Part shown: positions 19,442-27,886 of the stretch, piece by piece | Position numbering within the stretch: position 1 is the stretch's first letter | Layout: each line of letters starts with the position of its first letter | Assembly (NCBI GenBank): GCA_002307725.1 | Contig: DBUB01000004.1 | Coordinates: 212,417 to 276,416, forward strand | From: Alphaproteobacteria bacterium UBA1301 | GTDB lineage: Bacteria > Pseudomonadota > Alphaproteobacteria > Micropepsales > Micropepsaceae | Reading direction: 5' to 3' | Length of the DNA: 64,000 bases | Made by a program: the position numbers and the translations under genes | The notes under the pieces: generated by a model | What the model was told of the DNA's origin: nothing | Seen by the model: the letters and a program-made list of their open reading frames with translations, nothing else | Databases searched by the model: none

Positions 19442-20455
19442 TTAAAAACCTCTTTGCCCTGTGGCCGATTTGGGTGTGCGGCCTTTTTCCCTTTCGATCA
19501 AGAGGGTTCCGGGGCCGTAAAGGCGCGCCGCTTTGGGGGCTGGCGCGATGCGGCAACCATGCAAAGTCCGCCCGCCACCCAAGGCCCCCTCTGTGAGCGC
19601 TGTAAACAAGGCCGACAGCCGGTCGAACCGCGGCCGGTAGGGGTTAAGCGTCACCGCCATCAGGATTTTTGCCAATGCCCGCAATCCCAGCTCCGCCGGG
19701 GCGCTGGCAAGGGCCTGGGGATCAAGCGCGAACCCACTCCGGCAAGGCTGGCAGGCCCGCGCCAGCACAGCCTGGGAAACGATTTCGAGCGCCTCACGCG
19801 CCCGGGCGAGATGGGCGGCGGTCTCCACCAGCCGGTCCGGGGTCAACCCGAGAGGGGCGAGTTGCGGCCACGCCTGCCGGACGCGCACCCGCGCAAAGCG
19901 GGCGTCGGCATTCATGGGGTCTTCGATCCACCTCTGCCCGCGCGCCACCAGGAATTCGCGCAATGCCCGCCGGTCGAAGCCTAGCAGGGGGCGGACCAGC
20001 CAGAGGGCGCCAAAGCCGGGTTCGGGGAACGGCGCCCTCGCCCGCATCCCGGCGAGGCCATCGACGCCACTGCCGCGCGCCAGGCGCAACAGGAGCGTCT
20101 CGGCCTGGTCGTCACGGGTATGGGCGACATAGACGGCCGTAAGCTTGTGCTTCTTGGCGAAGGCCCCGATCAGCCCGTAACGCAGCCGCCGCGCAGAGGC
20201 TTCGATATCGGCGGCTGGGGCTGAGGCCTTGGACGCCAGCACATGCGCGCTCAGACCAAGTTTCTTGGCCCAACGCACAACTTGGCGGGCTTCGCGAGCG
20301 GATTCGGGGCGCAGACCGTGATCGACGCTGACGACCACCGGCAACTTGCGGCGCTGCGCCTTGGCCCAGTCGCGCAACAGCAGCATGAGCGCCAGCGAGT
20401 CCGAACCGCCCGATACCGCCACCGCAGCCGGCCACGGCGCCTCGCAGGCCGTCAT
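19442..20455 (-). CDS. tilS: tRNA(Ile)-lysidine synthase
   Basis: This 337-residue protein has the N-type PP-loop AVAVSGGSDSLALMLLL (SGGxDS), then VSVDHGLRPESAREA, VAHTRDDQAETLLLRLARGSGVDGLAGM and RPLLGFDRRALREFL, all hallmarks of TilS. It adds lysine to the wobble C of tRNA-Ile(CAU), switching it to read AUA. The C-terminal substrate domain is present but short. I place the start at the ATG at 20455, 28 bases after the cpoB stop; the residues before the PP-loop are few but sufficient. Confidence 0.94.
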   Translation of the reverse strand: MTACEAPWPAAVAVSGGSDSLALMLLLRDWAKAQRRKLPVVVSVDHGLRPESAREARQVVRWAKKLGLSAHVLASKASAPAADIEASARRLRYGLIGAFAKKHKLTAVYVAHTRDDQAETLLLRLARGSGVDGLAGMRARAPFPEPGFGALWLVRPLLGFDRRALREFLVARGQRWIEDPMNADARFARVRVRQAWPQLAPLGLTPDRLVETAAHLARAREALEIVSQAVLARACQPCRSGFALDPQALASAPAELGLRALAKILMAVTLNPYRPRFDRLSALFTALTEGALGGGRTLHGCRIAPAPKAARLYGPGTLLIEREKGRTPKSATGQRGF

Positions 20456-20483
20456 CGCTCCGGCGAAGGCTGACGCTAGATCG

Positions 20484-21374
20484 TCAGTCTCTGGGGCACT
20501 TGGCCCGCGCCGAGGCCGCCTGACTGAGGATGTTGGCCGGAGCTTGCTTGTATTTGCCTTTGATCGCGCCAAGCGTAACGCAGCCTTTCTCTTTTTCACC
20601 CATGGCCAGGAGCGACTGACCGAGCTTAAGCATGCTCTCAGCGCCCTGTGGGTTCGAGGGATGTTTCTTGATCTGCTCGGCGAAGGCCACGGCCGCCGCC
20701 GCATAATCCTTCTGCACGAAGGCGATGTTGCCGACCCAATAGATCGCCTGCGGCGCCAGCGGATCCTTCGGATTGGCGTCGGCAAAGGCGCGGAACGCAG
20801 CGCGCGCTTCGTCGTAGCGGGCGCGAGCGAGGAGATTCATCGCCTCGTCGTATTGGCCTTTCGTGGCTGACTGCGCTGTGGACCCCGCGGTCTGACCAGC
20901 CGGAAGAGTCCCGAGCGTGCCGCCGCCGGCCGAGCCCGGTTTAACGCCGCTAGGCGCCGCGAGTGCAGCGACCGCCTGATTGGGATCGCATGGCAAGCTG
21001 TTGCCGGAATTGTTAGGTGCCGTACCCGCTCCCAACTGCTGAGCGGCAAGCGTGCACAGCTTGTAGTCAAAATCCTTCTGCTGGCGATCGATACGCTGCG
21101 CAAGTTCTTGGATCTGGTGTGCCAGCGTCTCGTTCTGACCAGTGGACTGGCGTAGCGCCTGTTCGAGATCGCTGATGCGTTGCCGCACATCCGCGATGCC
21201 GGCATCCTGATCGTTCTCGCGCTGCTCGGCCTTGAGACGCGCCGCCTTTTCCTCGTCGCTCTCGCCGAACAGGCCTCTGACTTCGACCGGGTGCAGATAG
21301 CCCAAGCTCGCCGCCCCCGCCGGACACAGAACCATCATCATTGCCGCGGCCGCGGCGCCCACTCGCCAGTTCAT
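20484..21374 (-). CDS. cpoB: Tol-Pal system protein CpoB/YbgF
   Basis: This 296-residue periplasmic protein has a signal peptide (MNWRVGAAAAAMMMVLCPAGAAS), an N-terminal coiled coil (about 40-100, with VRQRISDLEQALRQSTGQNE), a low-complexity linker and a C-terminal TPR domain (about 175-290). It couples outer-membrane constriction to septal peptidoglycan synthesis during division. I prefer the ATG at 21374, which has a GGAG eight bases upstream, over the ATG at 21398. It follows pal but a strong terminator and a dispersed repeat lie between them, so it may have its own promoter. Confidence 0.92.
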   Translation of the reverse strand: MNWRVGAAAAAMMMVLCPAGAASLGYLHPVEVRGLFGESDEEKAARLKAEQRENDQDAGIADVRQRISDLEQALRQSTGQNETLAHQIQELAQRIDRQQKDFDYKLCTLAAQQLGAGTAPNNSGNSLPCDPNQAVAALAAPSGVKPGSAGGGTLGTLPAGQTAGSTAQSATKGQYDEAMNLLARARYDEARAAFRAFADANPKDPLAPQAIYWVGNIAFVQKDYAAAAVAFAEQIKKHPSNPQGAESMLKLGQSLLAMGEKEKGCVTLGAIKGKYKQAPANILSQAASARAKCPRD

Positions 21375-21400
21375 AACTATCACTCCGGGTCGGCGCATCT

Positions 21401-21452
21401 TAGAGCGTCTTCAAGAAAAGTGTGCAGCGGTTTTCCGTTCAAAAACACTCTA
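21401..21452. repeat. Short palindromic repeat of the widespread alphaproteobacterial type (AAAAGTG...CGGTTTTCCG)
   Basis: The core 21413-21437 reads AAGAAAAGTGTGCAGCGGTT then TTCCG, bounded by near-inverted arms TAGAGCGT (21401-21408) and ACACTCTA (21445-21452). The same core, in inverse orientation, occurs twice at 31353-31474. From memory this matches a repeat found in many copies in Rhizobiales and relatives; function unknown. Confidence 0.7.
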
Positions 21453-21510
21453 GAGGAAAATGCGCGCGGGAAAAATTACGCCCCCGACATTTTTGAACCA
21501 AACCAGGGCC

Positions 21511-21543
21511 AAAAAACAAAGGGGCGCCGAAGCCGGCGCCCCC
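21511..21543 (-). terminator. Rho-independent terminator after pal
   Basis: Read on the minus strand, an 8-bp GC arm (GGGGCGCC, 21542-21535) pairs with its complement (21528-21521) around a six-base loop and is followed by a T-rich run (TTTGTTTTTT). It sits about 25 bases after the pal stop and should end the tolQRAB-pal transcript before cpoB. Confidence 0.85.
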
Positions 21544-21568
21544 TCATATCAAGCGCTCGCAAGCAAGC

Positions 21569-22081
21569 TTACGAGTTCGCGCCGGAAGCGATGATCGTCA
21601 CGCCGCGGCGGTTCTGCGCCCAGCAGGCTTCGGTCGATTCCGCACAGATCGGACGTTCCTTGCCGTAGGACACCGTGTCGACGCGCGCGGCGGAGACGCC
21701 GAGGCTGACGAGGTATTCCTTCACGGCGTTGGCGCGCTTGGCACCGAGCGCGATGTTGTATTCGCGAGTGCCGCGTTCGTCGGCATGACCTTCAACAGTC
21801 ACCTTGATGTTCGGGTACTTGGCAAGCCAAGCGGACTGACGCTGCAACGTCGCCTTGTCCTGATCCAAAACCGTGTACAGGTTATATTCAAAGTGGACGG
21901 TATCACCGACGTTGACCTTAAGATCTTCGGCGCTGCCGGGCGCGATCGACGGGGCCGGCGGCGGAGCCGGCTGGGCAACCGGAGCAGCCGGCGGCGGAGC
22001 CGGCGGCGGCTTCGTCGCGCAACCAGCGACAAACAGCGAGAAAGCGACGACGGCCAACGGGCCGACAGCAAAGTTCTTCAT
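21569..22081 (-). CDS. pal: Peptidoglycan-associated lipoprotein Pal
   Basis: This 170-residue lipoprotein has a signal peptide ending in the lipobox FVAGC (Cys21), an Ala/Pro-rich linker (about 24-60) and an OmpA-like peptidoglycan-binding domain (about 65-165) with VTVEGHADERGTREYNIALG and AVKEYLVSLGV. It anchors the outer membrane to peptidoglycan and binds TolB, and is recruited to the division site by TolQRA. The Pro-Ala linker is characteristic of alphaproteobacterial Pal. Confidence 0.97.
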   Translation of the reverse strand: MKNFAVGPLAVVAFSLFVAGCATKPPPAPPPAAPVAQPAPPPAPSIAPGSAEDLKVNVGDTVHFEYNLYTVLDQDKATLQRQSAWLAKYPNIKVTVEGHADERGTREYNIALGAKRANAVKEYLVSLGVSAARVDTVSYGKERPICAESTEACWAQNRRGVTIIASGANS

Positions 22082-22197
22082 GGTTATCCCAACTCCTCAA
22101 GCACAAGCGCGTGGCGCCTTTCGAGAACTCCGCGCTCAGATTCTTTTTCGCACCTACCCAATACGCCCTCAGTCAGCGGATTGTAAGGAGAATACAC

Positions 22198-23514
22198 CTA
22201 CTGGATCAAGGGCGACCATGCCGGATCGGAAGCATCGCCCGGTGTCGAAACGCGCCTTTGATTGCGACCTGTGACATCAATAGACCATATCTGCGAGCCA
22301 CGACCGCCCTGAATCGTGCGGGTGAACATTAAAACCCGTCCATTTGGCGCCCAGGTAGGACCTTCGTCCTGCCAGCCGTTGGACAGAATACGTTCGCCGC
22401 TACCATCGGGATGCATCACGCCGATACGGAACTGTGCGCTCGTCACATTGGTAAACGCGATCAAATCCCCGCGAGGTGACCACACTGGCGTGCCGTGGTG
22501 CCCCTCGCCAAAGCTGATGCGGTGCGGATTAGAGCCGTCGGCGTTCATGATGTAGATTTGCTGACTGCCGCCACGGTCGGATTCAAACACGATATGCTTG
22601 CCGTCGGGTGAGAACGACGGGGCTGTGTCGACCGCCGGATCATAGGTCAGCCGCTTGGTCTGCCGTGTGCGCAAATCCATGACGTAAATGTCGGAATTTC
22701 CACCCATTTCGAGCGTCATGGCGACCAGATTGCCGTCCGGCGAGAAGCGCGGCGAGAACGTCATATTGGGGAAATCGCCGAGCTTTTCCTGGCGGCCGGT
22801 TTCGAGATCGAACAGATACACGCGCGGCTTGCCCGTCGTGTACGACATGTAGGCGATCATTTGCGCCGACGGGTTGAAACGCGGCGTCAATACCAGATAA
22901 CCGTTGGTGAGGAAACTCGGATTGGCGCCGTCTTCGTCCATGATGGCGAGCCGCTTCTGGCGGTGCAGCGACGAGCCCGATTCCGAAATGAAAACGATGC
23001 GCGTGTCGAAATAGCCCTTTTCACCCGTAATACGCTGGTAAATCGCATCCGAGATCATGTGGGCGACGCGCCGCCAAGTCGCAGGCTGGGTGGTAAACTG
23101 AAGCCCCAGCATCTGACTTTCGCCGTAGACGTCCCACAGCCGAAAATCGACCCTGAGGCGTCCGTCTGGCTGCATCGCCGCCTGGCCGGTGACGAGGCCT
23201 TGGGCGTTGATCACCCGCCAATTCTGAAAGTTCGGCGCCACGTTGATGTTGCTGATCTGCTCGATGTAGCTCTTGGGATCGAGCGCCTTGAAAAGACCCG
23301 AGCGGTCGAGATCGGCGCGCACCACCTTGGCGATGTTCTGGATTGCGGCGGCAGCGGCGGGATTGGCGCTCGCTGGCGTCACGGAAACGAAATCAGGAAT
23401 GGCGATCGGCAGGGGCTGGATATTGCCCTGGTTGACGTCGACTTGCAGCGGGGCCGCGAAGGCAGGCGGGACAACCGTCAGCAGCACCGCAGCGACTACA
23501 CCCAAGATTTTCAT
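22198..23514 (-). CDS. tolB: Tol-Pal system periplasmic protein TolB
   Basis: This 438-residue protein has a signal peptide (MKILGVVAAVLLTVVPPAFA), an N-terminal alpha/beta domain (about 25-160) and a C-terminal six-bladed propeller with repeated YSPDG-type motifs (RFSPDGNLVA, SFSPDGKHIVFESDRGGSQQIYIMN, TWAPNGRVLMF). It binds Pal and TolA in the periplasm. I chose the ATG at 23514 because the signal peptide begins there; the frame upstream runs antisense over the end of tolA. The gap to tolA is 19 bp, and pal follows after 116 bp. Confidence 0.96.
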   Translation of the reverse strand: MKILGVVAAVLLTVVPPAFAAPLQVDVNQGNIQPLPIAIPDFVSVTPASANPAAAAAIQNIAKVVRADLDRSGLFKALDPKSYIEQISNINVAPNFQNWRVINAQGLVTGQAAMQPDGRLRVDFRLWDVYGESQMLGLQFTTQPATWRRVAHMISDAIYQRITGEKGYFDTRIVFISESGSSLHRQKRLAIMDEDGANPSFLTNGYLVLTPRFNPSAQMIAYMSYTTGKPRVYLFDLETGRQEKLGDFPNMTFSPRFSPDGNLVAMTLEMGGNSDIYVMDLRTRQTKRLTYDPAVDTAPSFSPDGKHIVFESDRGGSQQIYIMNADGSNPHRISFGEGHHGTPVWSPRGDLIAFTNVTSAQFRIGVMHPDGSGERILSNGWQDEGPTWAPNGRVLMFTRTIQGGRGSQIWSIDVTGRNQRRVSTPGDASDPAWSPLIQ

Positions 23515-23533
23515 TCGCCGTCTCCTTGCGCGT

Positions 23534-24277
23534 TCACGGACCGACCACATCACGCGGATTGAAATTGAAGCTGAAATGCCGCCATTCGGCATAGCGATTG
23601 GCCGGCAGCTTGTAGGGCTGGCACGCCTTGATGGCGCGAAGGGCTGCCTGGTTCGCCGCATCACGGGGTGTGTTGAACGGTGCGCCTGCCGACAGCAGTT
23701 TCGGCTCCCCGGTGACGTTGCCGCCACGGTCCAAATAGATGTCGTATGTGACAATCAACCCAGCGGCGTTGATCGCCCCGGTTGGCGGGCTCCAGCAGCG
23801 ATAGATCTGGCTGGCCAGTACCGTCTGCAGATCGGCCGTCATCGCGGTACCAGCGCCGACGCCCTGCACGGTGCGCGCCGCAACTTGCGCATTGGCGGGT
23901 TTCTTCTTGGCGAGCAGCTTTTCGATGTCGTTGATGTCGAATTTCTCGGCGTCGGTCTTCTTTTCGGGCTTCGGTTTGACGTCAGGCTTGACGTCGGGTG
24001 CAACGTCGAATTTGGGCGGGGTGACGTCGGGCGCCGGTGTCGGCTCCTGTTCCTGGACATCGGGTGGGGTGATGTCCGGCTTCACCGTCGGCTTGACATT
24101 GTTCTCATCGCCGACGGTGACGAGATCGACCGGCACCATCACGGCCGTCTCCGACGGCATATCAAGCTTTTTCGAAAACGACACGAAAAGGGCGACGACC
24201 AGCCCGAGATGGAGCACGATCGAGAACAATATCCCCAGGCGTGGCGCCGCCCGTTCCGCTGTCGCCCTATTTTTCAT
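23534..24277 (-). CDS. tolA: Cell envelope integrity protein TolA
   Basis: This 247-residue protein has a single N-terminal membrane helix (GILFSIVLHLGLVVALFVSF, about 13-33), a Pro/Lys/Asp-rich periplasmic linker (about 50-130) and a C-terminal TonB/TolA-like domain (about 150-245, with LASQIYRCWSPPTGAINAAG and ALRAIKACQPYKLP, the two Cys probably forming the family disulfide). It bridges the TolQR motor to TolB/Pal. It is shorter than E. coli TolA because the linker lacks the long helical stalk. Its start overlaps the end of tolR by 11 bases. Confidence 0.9.
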   Translation of the reverse strand: MKNRATAERAAPRLGILFSIVLHLGLVVALFVSFSKKLDMPSETAVMVPVDLVTVGDENNVKPTVKPDITPPDVQEQEPTPAPDVTPPKFDVAPDVKPDVKPKPEKKTDAEKFDINDIEKLLAKKKPANAQVAARTVQGVGAGTAMTADLQTVLASQIYRCWSPPTGAINAAGLIVTYDIYLDRGGNVTGEPKLLSAGAPFNTPRDAANQAALRAIKACQPYKLPANRYAEWRHFSFNFNPRDVVGP

Positions 24278-24719
24278 TCGGTTTCTGTACAGGCGGAGGT
24301 CCGGTCACCAGGCCGACTTTGGTGAACCCCGCCGCATTGAGGATGCCCATCACTTCGATCACCCGGCCGTAAGCAACCGCGGCGTCGCCGCGCACGTAAA
24401 TGCGCTCGTCATTGCCGTTTTCAGCGATAGCCTTGAGGCGGGCAACGAGGTCGTCGGCCGCCACCGGCGTGTTCATCAGGTAGATGCGGCCGTCCTTCTT
24501 GACCGTGATTGACAAGGGCTCGCGGTTTTCGCTCATGGGTTTGGCGTTGGACTTGGGCAAATCCACCGGAATGCCCGGACTAAGCAGCGGTGCGGTCACC
24601 ATGAAGATGATCAAGAGCACCAGCATCACGTCGACAAACGGCGTAACGTTGATCTCGGCGAGCGGACGGCGCTTGCCGCCACGGCGGCCTCCACCTGACG
24701 ATGACACGGCGGCGCCCAT
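24267..24719 (-). CDS. tolR: TolR / ExbD-family proton-channel subunit
   Basis: This 150-residue protein has a Gly-rich basic N terminus, the motif RPLAEINVTPFVDVMLVLLIIFMVTAPLL with the proton-path Asp in the membrane helix, and a periplasmic domain (about 50-140). Together with TolQ it uses the proton gradient to energise TolA. I chose the ATG at 24719, which lies just after the tolQ stop at 24721; the frame upstream is antisense to nothing useful and lacks ExbD similarity. Confidence 0.96.
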   Translation of the reverse strand: MGAAVSSSGGGRRGGKRRPLAEINVTPFVDVMLVLLIIFMVTAPLLSPGIPVDLPKSNAKPMSENREPLSITVKKDGRIYLMNTPVAADDLVARLKAIAENGNDERIYVRGDAAVAYGRVIEVMGILNAAGFTKVGLVTGPPPVQKPNEK

Positions 24720-24720
24720 C

Positions 24721-25593
24721 TCAGCGCGCCTTCTCGTCGAGTTGACGCGACAGGATCGCCGACAATTCGTCGGAGAAGGCGTAGAGCCGGTTGACGTAGC
24801 GCCCGATCTCGCCGACGTAGCGGTTGTAGAAAATCGCGGCCGGAATGGCGGCGAGCAGGCCCATCGCGGTGGCGAACAAGGCCTCCGCAATGCCCGGCGC
24901 CACCACGGCGAGCGAAGTGTTGTGCTGGCCGGCAATCGCGGTGAACGAATTCATAATGCCCCAAACGGTGCCGAATAGGCCAACGAACGGCGACGTGGAC
25001 GCGACCGTGGCCAGGAAGCTGATCGACTTTTCGACTGCGTCGGTCTCGCGCGAAATAGTCACGCTCATCGCCTTCTCGACGCGATCCTTGGTGCCGGCAA
25101 GAACCGCCTCGCTCGGCGCACCATGCTCGAAAGCCCGGCGCCATTCACGCACGCCTGCCACGAAGGTCGCCGACAGCGGATGATCGTTGTTGGCGGAGAA
25201 TTGCTGGAACAACTCATCGAGCGGTTTGCCCGACCAGAAGATCTTCTCGAAGCGGGTGGCTTTGCGTTCAAGCGAAGACATCGCCAGCCCCTTGTTGATA
25301 ATGATCACCCACGACCAGAAACTCGCCAGAACCAGCACGATGAAGACGCCCTTCACCAGCGGATCCGCACGGATGAACATGTCGATGATCGAAATGCCGC
25401 GCGCATTCGGTGCAACGGTCGAGCTCGACACGTCGACGCTCTGAGTCGGTGCCGCGAGCGGTGCGCTCTCCGCCGCTTCGCCGGTGGGCGCAGCCCTGGG
25501 CGCGTCTTGCGCCATCACGGCCGAAAATGGTGCTGCGACGCCAACCGCCAGGACCACCACCAATGCGGACAGCAAACCCCTCAAACTTTTCAT
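24721..25593 (-). CDS. tolQ: TolQ / ExbB-family proton-channel subunit with unusual N-terminal extension
   Basis: Residues about 66-290 match TolQ: first membrane helix GVFIVLVLASFWSWVIIINKG, cytoplasmic loop, then helices around LATVASTSPFVGLFGTVWGIMNSF and VVAPGIAEALFATAMGLLAAIPA. The family is usually about 230 residues; here 290. The extra N-terminal piece looks like a signal peptide (LLSALVVVLAVGVAAPFSAVMA) plus an Ala/Pro/Ser-rich linker. An internal start is possible but I see no good ATG with ribosome site between 30 and 65. It forms the inner-membrane motor with TolR. Confidence 0.93.
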   Translation of the reverse strand: MKSLRGLLSALVVVLAVGVAAPFSAVMAQDAPRAAPTGEAAESAPLAAPTQSVDVSSSTVAPNARGISIIDMFIRADPLVKGVFIVLVLASFWSWVIIINKGLAMSSLERKATRFEKIFWSGKPLDELFQQFSANNDHPLSATFVAGVREWRRAFEHGAPSEAVLAGTKDRVEKAMSVTISRETDAVEKSISFLATVASTSPFVGLFGTVWGIMNSFTAIAGQHNTSLAVVAPGIAEALFATAMGLLAAIPAAIFYNRYVGEIGRYVNRLYAFSDELSAILSRQLDEKAR

Positions 25594-25686
25594 GGAACGC
25601 GTTCCTCTGGGCTCCCCCGGGCTGATTATGCCGGGTGCAGCGGCAAAATGCTCAGCAAAATTGCGGCAGTCCTTACGACATTATCG

Positions 25687-26124
25687 TTAAGTCACTGTTT
25701 CAGAAAGGAAAGGCAGAATTTTGTCACGAATCTCCGGCGGAATGCGTTTGGGCCTTCCTGACAAAGAAATAATGCAGGCCTGAACCTGCCCTTTGGTGAG
25801 CTGTTCGTCGCCGCGCCAGATCGCCTGATCGGCCCCCATCCGCGCACCCGACAACGCCACAACTGTTGTGCGCACCTCGACGAGATCGTCAAATTTGGCT
25901 GGCCGGATGTACTCGACCTCGACTTTACGCAGCGCCCAAGCGGTGGGTTCGGCGTCATCAAGATAGGCCGCCTTCAAACCGATCACCCGGAAGAACTCGG
26001 TGCGGGCGCGCTCCATGTAGCGCAAGTAATTCGCATGATAGACGATGCCGGAAAGGTCGGTATCTTCGTAATAAATCCGCACCGGCCAGATAAAGATTTT
26101 GCCTTCAACACGCGATTCAAACAT
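25687..26124 (-). CDS. ybgC: Tol-Pal-associated acyl-CoA thioesterase YbgC
   Basis: This 145-residue hot-dog-fold protein has the 4-hydroxybenzoyl-CoA thioesterase motif YYEDTDLSGIVYHANYLRYMERART with the catalytic Asp near position 18. It hydrolyses short-chain acyl-CoA esters in vitro in homologues, and its exact role in the Tol-Pal operon is unresolved. ATGs at 26130 and 26124 are both possible; either overlaps the end of ruvB, whose stop is at 26117-26119. It leads the tol cluster, 93 bp before tolQ. Confidence 0.93.
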   Translation of the reverse strand: MFESRVEGKIFIWPVRIYYEDTDLSGIVYHANYLRYMERARTEFFRVIGLKAAYLDDAEPTAWALRKVEVEYIRPAKFDDLVEVRTTVVALSGARMGADQAIWRGDEQLTKGQVQACIISLSGRPKRIPPEIRDKILPFLSETVT

Positions 26125-27190
26125 CACCATCCTCGTCCGTGAACAAACCAATCTGGGCCGGCCTCTCCGGCGCCGGCAGGCCCAAATGGGTAAACGCATT
26201 GGCCGTCAGGATACGGCCGCGAGGCGACCGTTGCACAAAGCCTTGCTGCAACAAAAACGGCTCGATGGTTTCTTCGATGGCATCGCGCGCCTCACCCAAA
26301 GCCGCCGCGATGGTTTCGACACCGACCGGACCGCCGCCGAAATTCTCGGCGATCAGCTTCAAATAACGCCGGTCGAAAGCATCGAGACCGCGCTTGTCGA
26401 CTTCCAGCCGGGTCAAGGCGGCATCGGCGATTTTGGCGTCCACCACGTTTTGGTTGGCCACGGACGCAAAATCGCGCACTCGTTTCAAGAGCCGCCCAGC
26501 GATTCGTGGCGTGCCGCGGGCCCGTCCGGCGATCTCGCGCGCCCCTTCGGTGGTGAGGTTCAGACCGAGCACCCGGGCACCGCGTTCGACGATCGAAAGG
26601 AGTTCGTCCGCGGTATAAAAATTGAGCCGCACCGGAATGCCGAAGCGGTCACGCAAAGGTGTGGTGATAAGGCCAGAGCGTGTGGTGGCGCCGACCAGCG
26701 TGAACGGAGCGAGCGTGATCTTGACCGACCGCGCCGACGGACCCTCGCCGATCACCAGATCGAGTTCGAAATCCTCCATCGCCGGATACAGGATTTCTTC
26801 CACCGCCGGATTGAGCCGGTGGATTTCGTCGATGAAAAGCACATCGCGCGGTTCGAGATTGGTGAGAATGGCGGCCAGATCACCGGCCTTGGCCAGCACC
26901 GGGCCCGACGTCGAGCGGAAGTTCACCCCCAGCTCACGCGCCACAATCTGCGCCAGCGTTGTCTTACCGAGGCCGGGCGGTCCCGAAAACAGCACATGAT
27001 CGAGCGCCTCGCCGCGCGCCTTGGCGGCTTGGATGAACACCGACAAATTCTCGCGCGCCTGTGCCTGACCAGTGAATTCGGCAAGCCGTTTGGGACGCAG
27101 CGAAGATTCCAGCGCATCGTCTTCGCTCTTCTCGGGGGCGATGAAACGGTCGGGACCAGCTTTGGAGGTGGGACTTTTCGCAACGGCCAT
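26117..27190 (-). CDS. ruvB: Holliday junction branch migration ATPase RuvB
   Basis: This 357-residue AAA+ protein shows LRPKRLAEFTGQAQARENL, Walker A GPPGLGKTTLA, Walker B DVLFIDEIHRLNP, the sensor ATTRSG and a C-terminal winged helix ending in RTPRGR-like RSPRGRILTANAF. It drives branch migration with RuvA. I chose the ATG at 27190, just beyond the stop of the upstream PIN-domain gene at 27193; a GTG nine bases further up would overlap that stop. Normally it follows ruvA directly, but a toxin-antitoxin pair sits between them here. Confidence 0.97.
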   Translation of the reverse strand: MAVAKSPTSKAGPDRFIAPEKSEDDALESSLRPKRLAEFTGQAQARENLSVFIQAAKARGEALDHVLFSGPPGLGKTTLAQIVARELGVNFRSTSGPVLAKAGDLAAILTNLEPRDVLFIDEIHRLNPAVEEILYPAMEDFELDLVIGEGPSARSVKITLAPFTLVGATTRSGLITTPLRDRFGIPVRLNFYTADELLSIVERGARVLGLNLTTEGAREIAGRARGTPRIAGRLLKRVRDFASVANQNVVDAKIADAALTRLEVDKRGLDAFDRRYLKLIAENFGGGPVGVETIAAALGEARDAIEETIEPFLLQQGFVQRSPRGRILTANAFTHLGLPAPERPAQIGLFTDEDGDV

Positions 27191-27192
27191 GG

Positions 27193-27609
27193 TCAACACT
27201 CGCTATCCCACGGATTGAAAACCGACAATCCTTCGAAGGCGAAATCCTTCACGTTGCGGGTGACCAGCGTGAGGTTGCGGGTGATCGCCGTGGCGGCGAT
27301 TTGGGAGTCGATGTAGCGCGTATTGGGGTAGATGGATCGCAGCAGTGCCCACTCCATCGCTTCCGCCTCATCAAAGCCAATCGTGCGACCTTCGACCATC
27401 GACAGCAGTTCGTTCTCGTACCAAATGCCAAGCCGCGTGCGCCGTTGGCCCTGCGGTAAGCGAAAAATGCCGTATTGGATTTCGGCCAACGACAGCACAC
27501 TGGCAAAACGTTGGTCGTCGGGCGTCGCCTCGAACCATGCGGCCACCGAAGGATTAAACGCAGCTTTGGAACCTTCAGACAGCACGCAGGTATCGAGGAG
27601 ATATGCCAT
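27193..27609 (-). CDS. PIN-domain toxin, VapC/FitB-like
   Basis: This 138-residue protein starts MAYLLDTCVLSE, with the first catalytic acidic residue (Asp6), and has a conserved Glu in SLAEIQYGIFRL and Asp in YIDSQIAATAI, then TLVTRNVKDF. These are the acidic metal-binding positions of PIN-domain RNases of the FitB/VapC class, which cleave RNA. The start directly abuts the stop of the small antitoxin gene upstream, the normal order for such pairs, and its own stop lies two bases before the ruvB ATG. The pair therefore shares a transcript with ruvB. Confidence 0.92.
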   Translation of the reverse strand: MAYLLDTCVLSEGSKAAFNPSVAAWFEATPDDQRFASVLSLAEIQYGIFRLPQGQRRTRLGIWYENELLSMVEGRTIGFDEAEAMEWALLRSIYPNTRYIDSQIAATAITRNLTLVTRNVKDFAFEGLSVFNPWDSEC

Positions 27610-27855
27610 TTATTCCTCGTCGTCGAAAATCTTGCGTGGCTCTTCGAACTTGCGCTCCGGCAACTCAAACTCCGGCACCTTGGGGCAGGCCATCAAGACT
27701 TCGAGAAACGTCTTGCGCGGCTTTACGGCTGCCGGATCGAGCTTGCGGATTTCGTAGGCCGGTGCGCCGCGATAGGTGATCACCTGCGGTCCCTTTTCGG
27801 CGGCCCGTAGCAACTCGGAAAAGCGCGCTTTGGCGTCCTGCACAGCCCAGTTCAT
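27610..27855 (-). CDS. Phd/YefM-type antitoxin
   Basis: This 81-residue protein begins WAVQDAKARFSELLRAAEKGPQVITYRGAPAYEIRKL, the standard Phd/YefM DNA-binding fold. A C-terminal acidic and proline-containing tail (about 50-81) would wrap the toxin. It presumably neutralises the PIN-domain toxin encoded immediately downstream and represses its own promoter through the palindromes at 27868-27886. The ribosome site CAGGAG lies about eight bases before the ATG. Confidence 0.9.
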   Translation of the reverse strand: MNWAVQDAKARFSELLRAAEKGPQVITYRGAPAYEIRKLDPAAVKPRKTFLEVLMACPKVPEFELPERKFEEPRKIFDDEE

Positions 27856-27867
27856 CGCATTAGCTCC

Positions 27868-27886
27868 TGACTAGTCAGACTAGTCA
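27868..27886 (-). promoter_or_regulatory. Palindromic operator of the ruv-embedded toxin-antitoxin pair
   Basis: A perfect 10-bp palindrome TGACTAGTCA (27868-27877) is followed immediately by a second copy lacking its first base (GACTAGTCA, 27878-27886). On the minus strand a TATAGA-like -10 element (about 27887-27893) adjoins them, and the antitoxin ribosome site (27864-27869) touches the other edge. Paired palindromes over a promoter are typical of antitoxin autoregulation. The sites fill the 39-bp gap between the ruvA stop and the antitoxin ATG. Confidence 0.75.
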
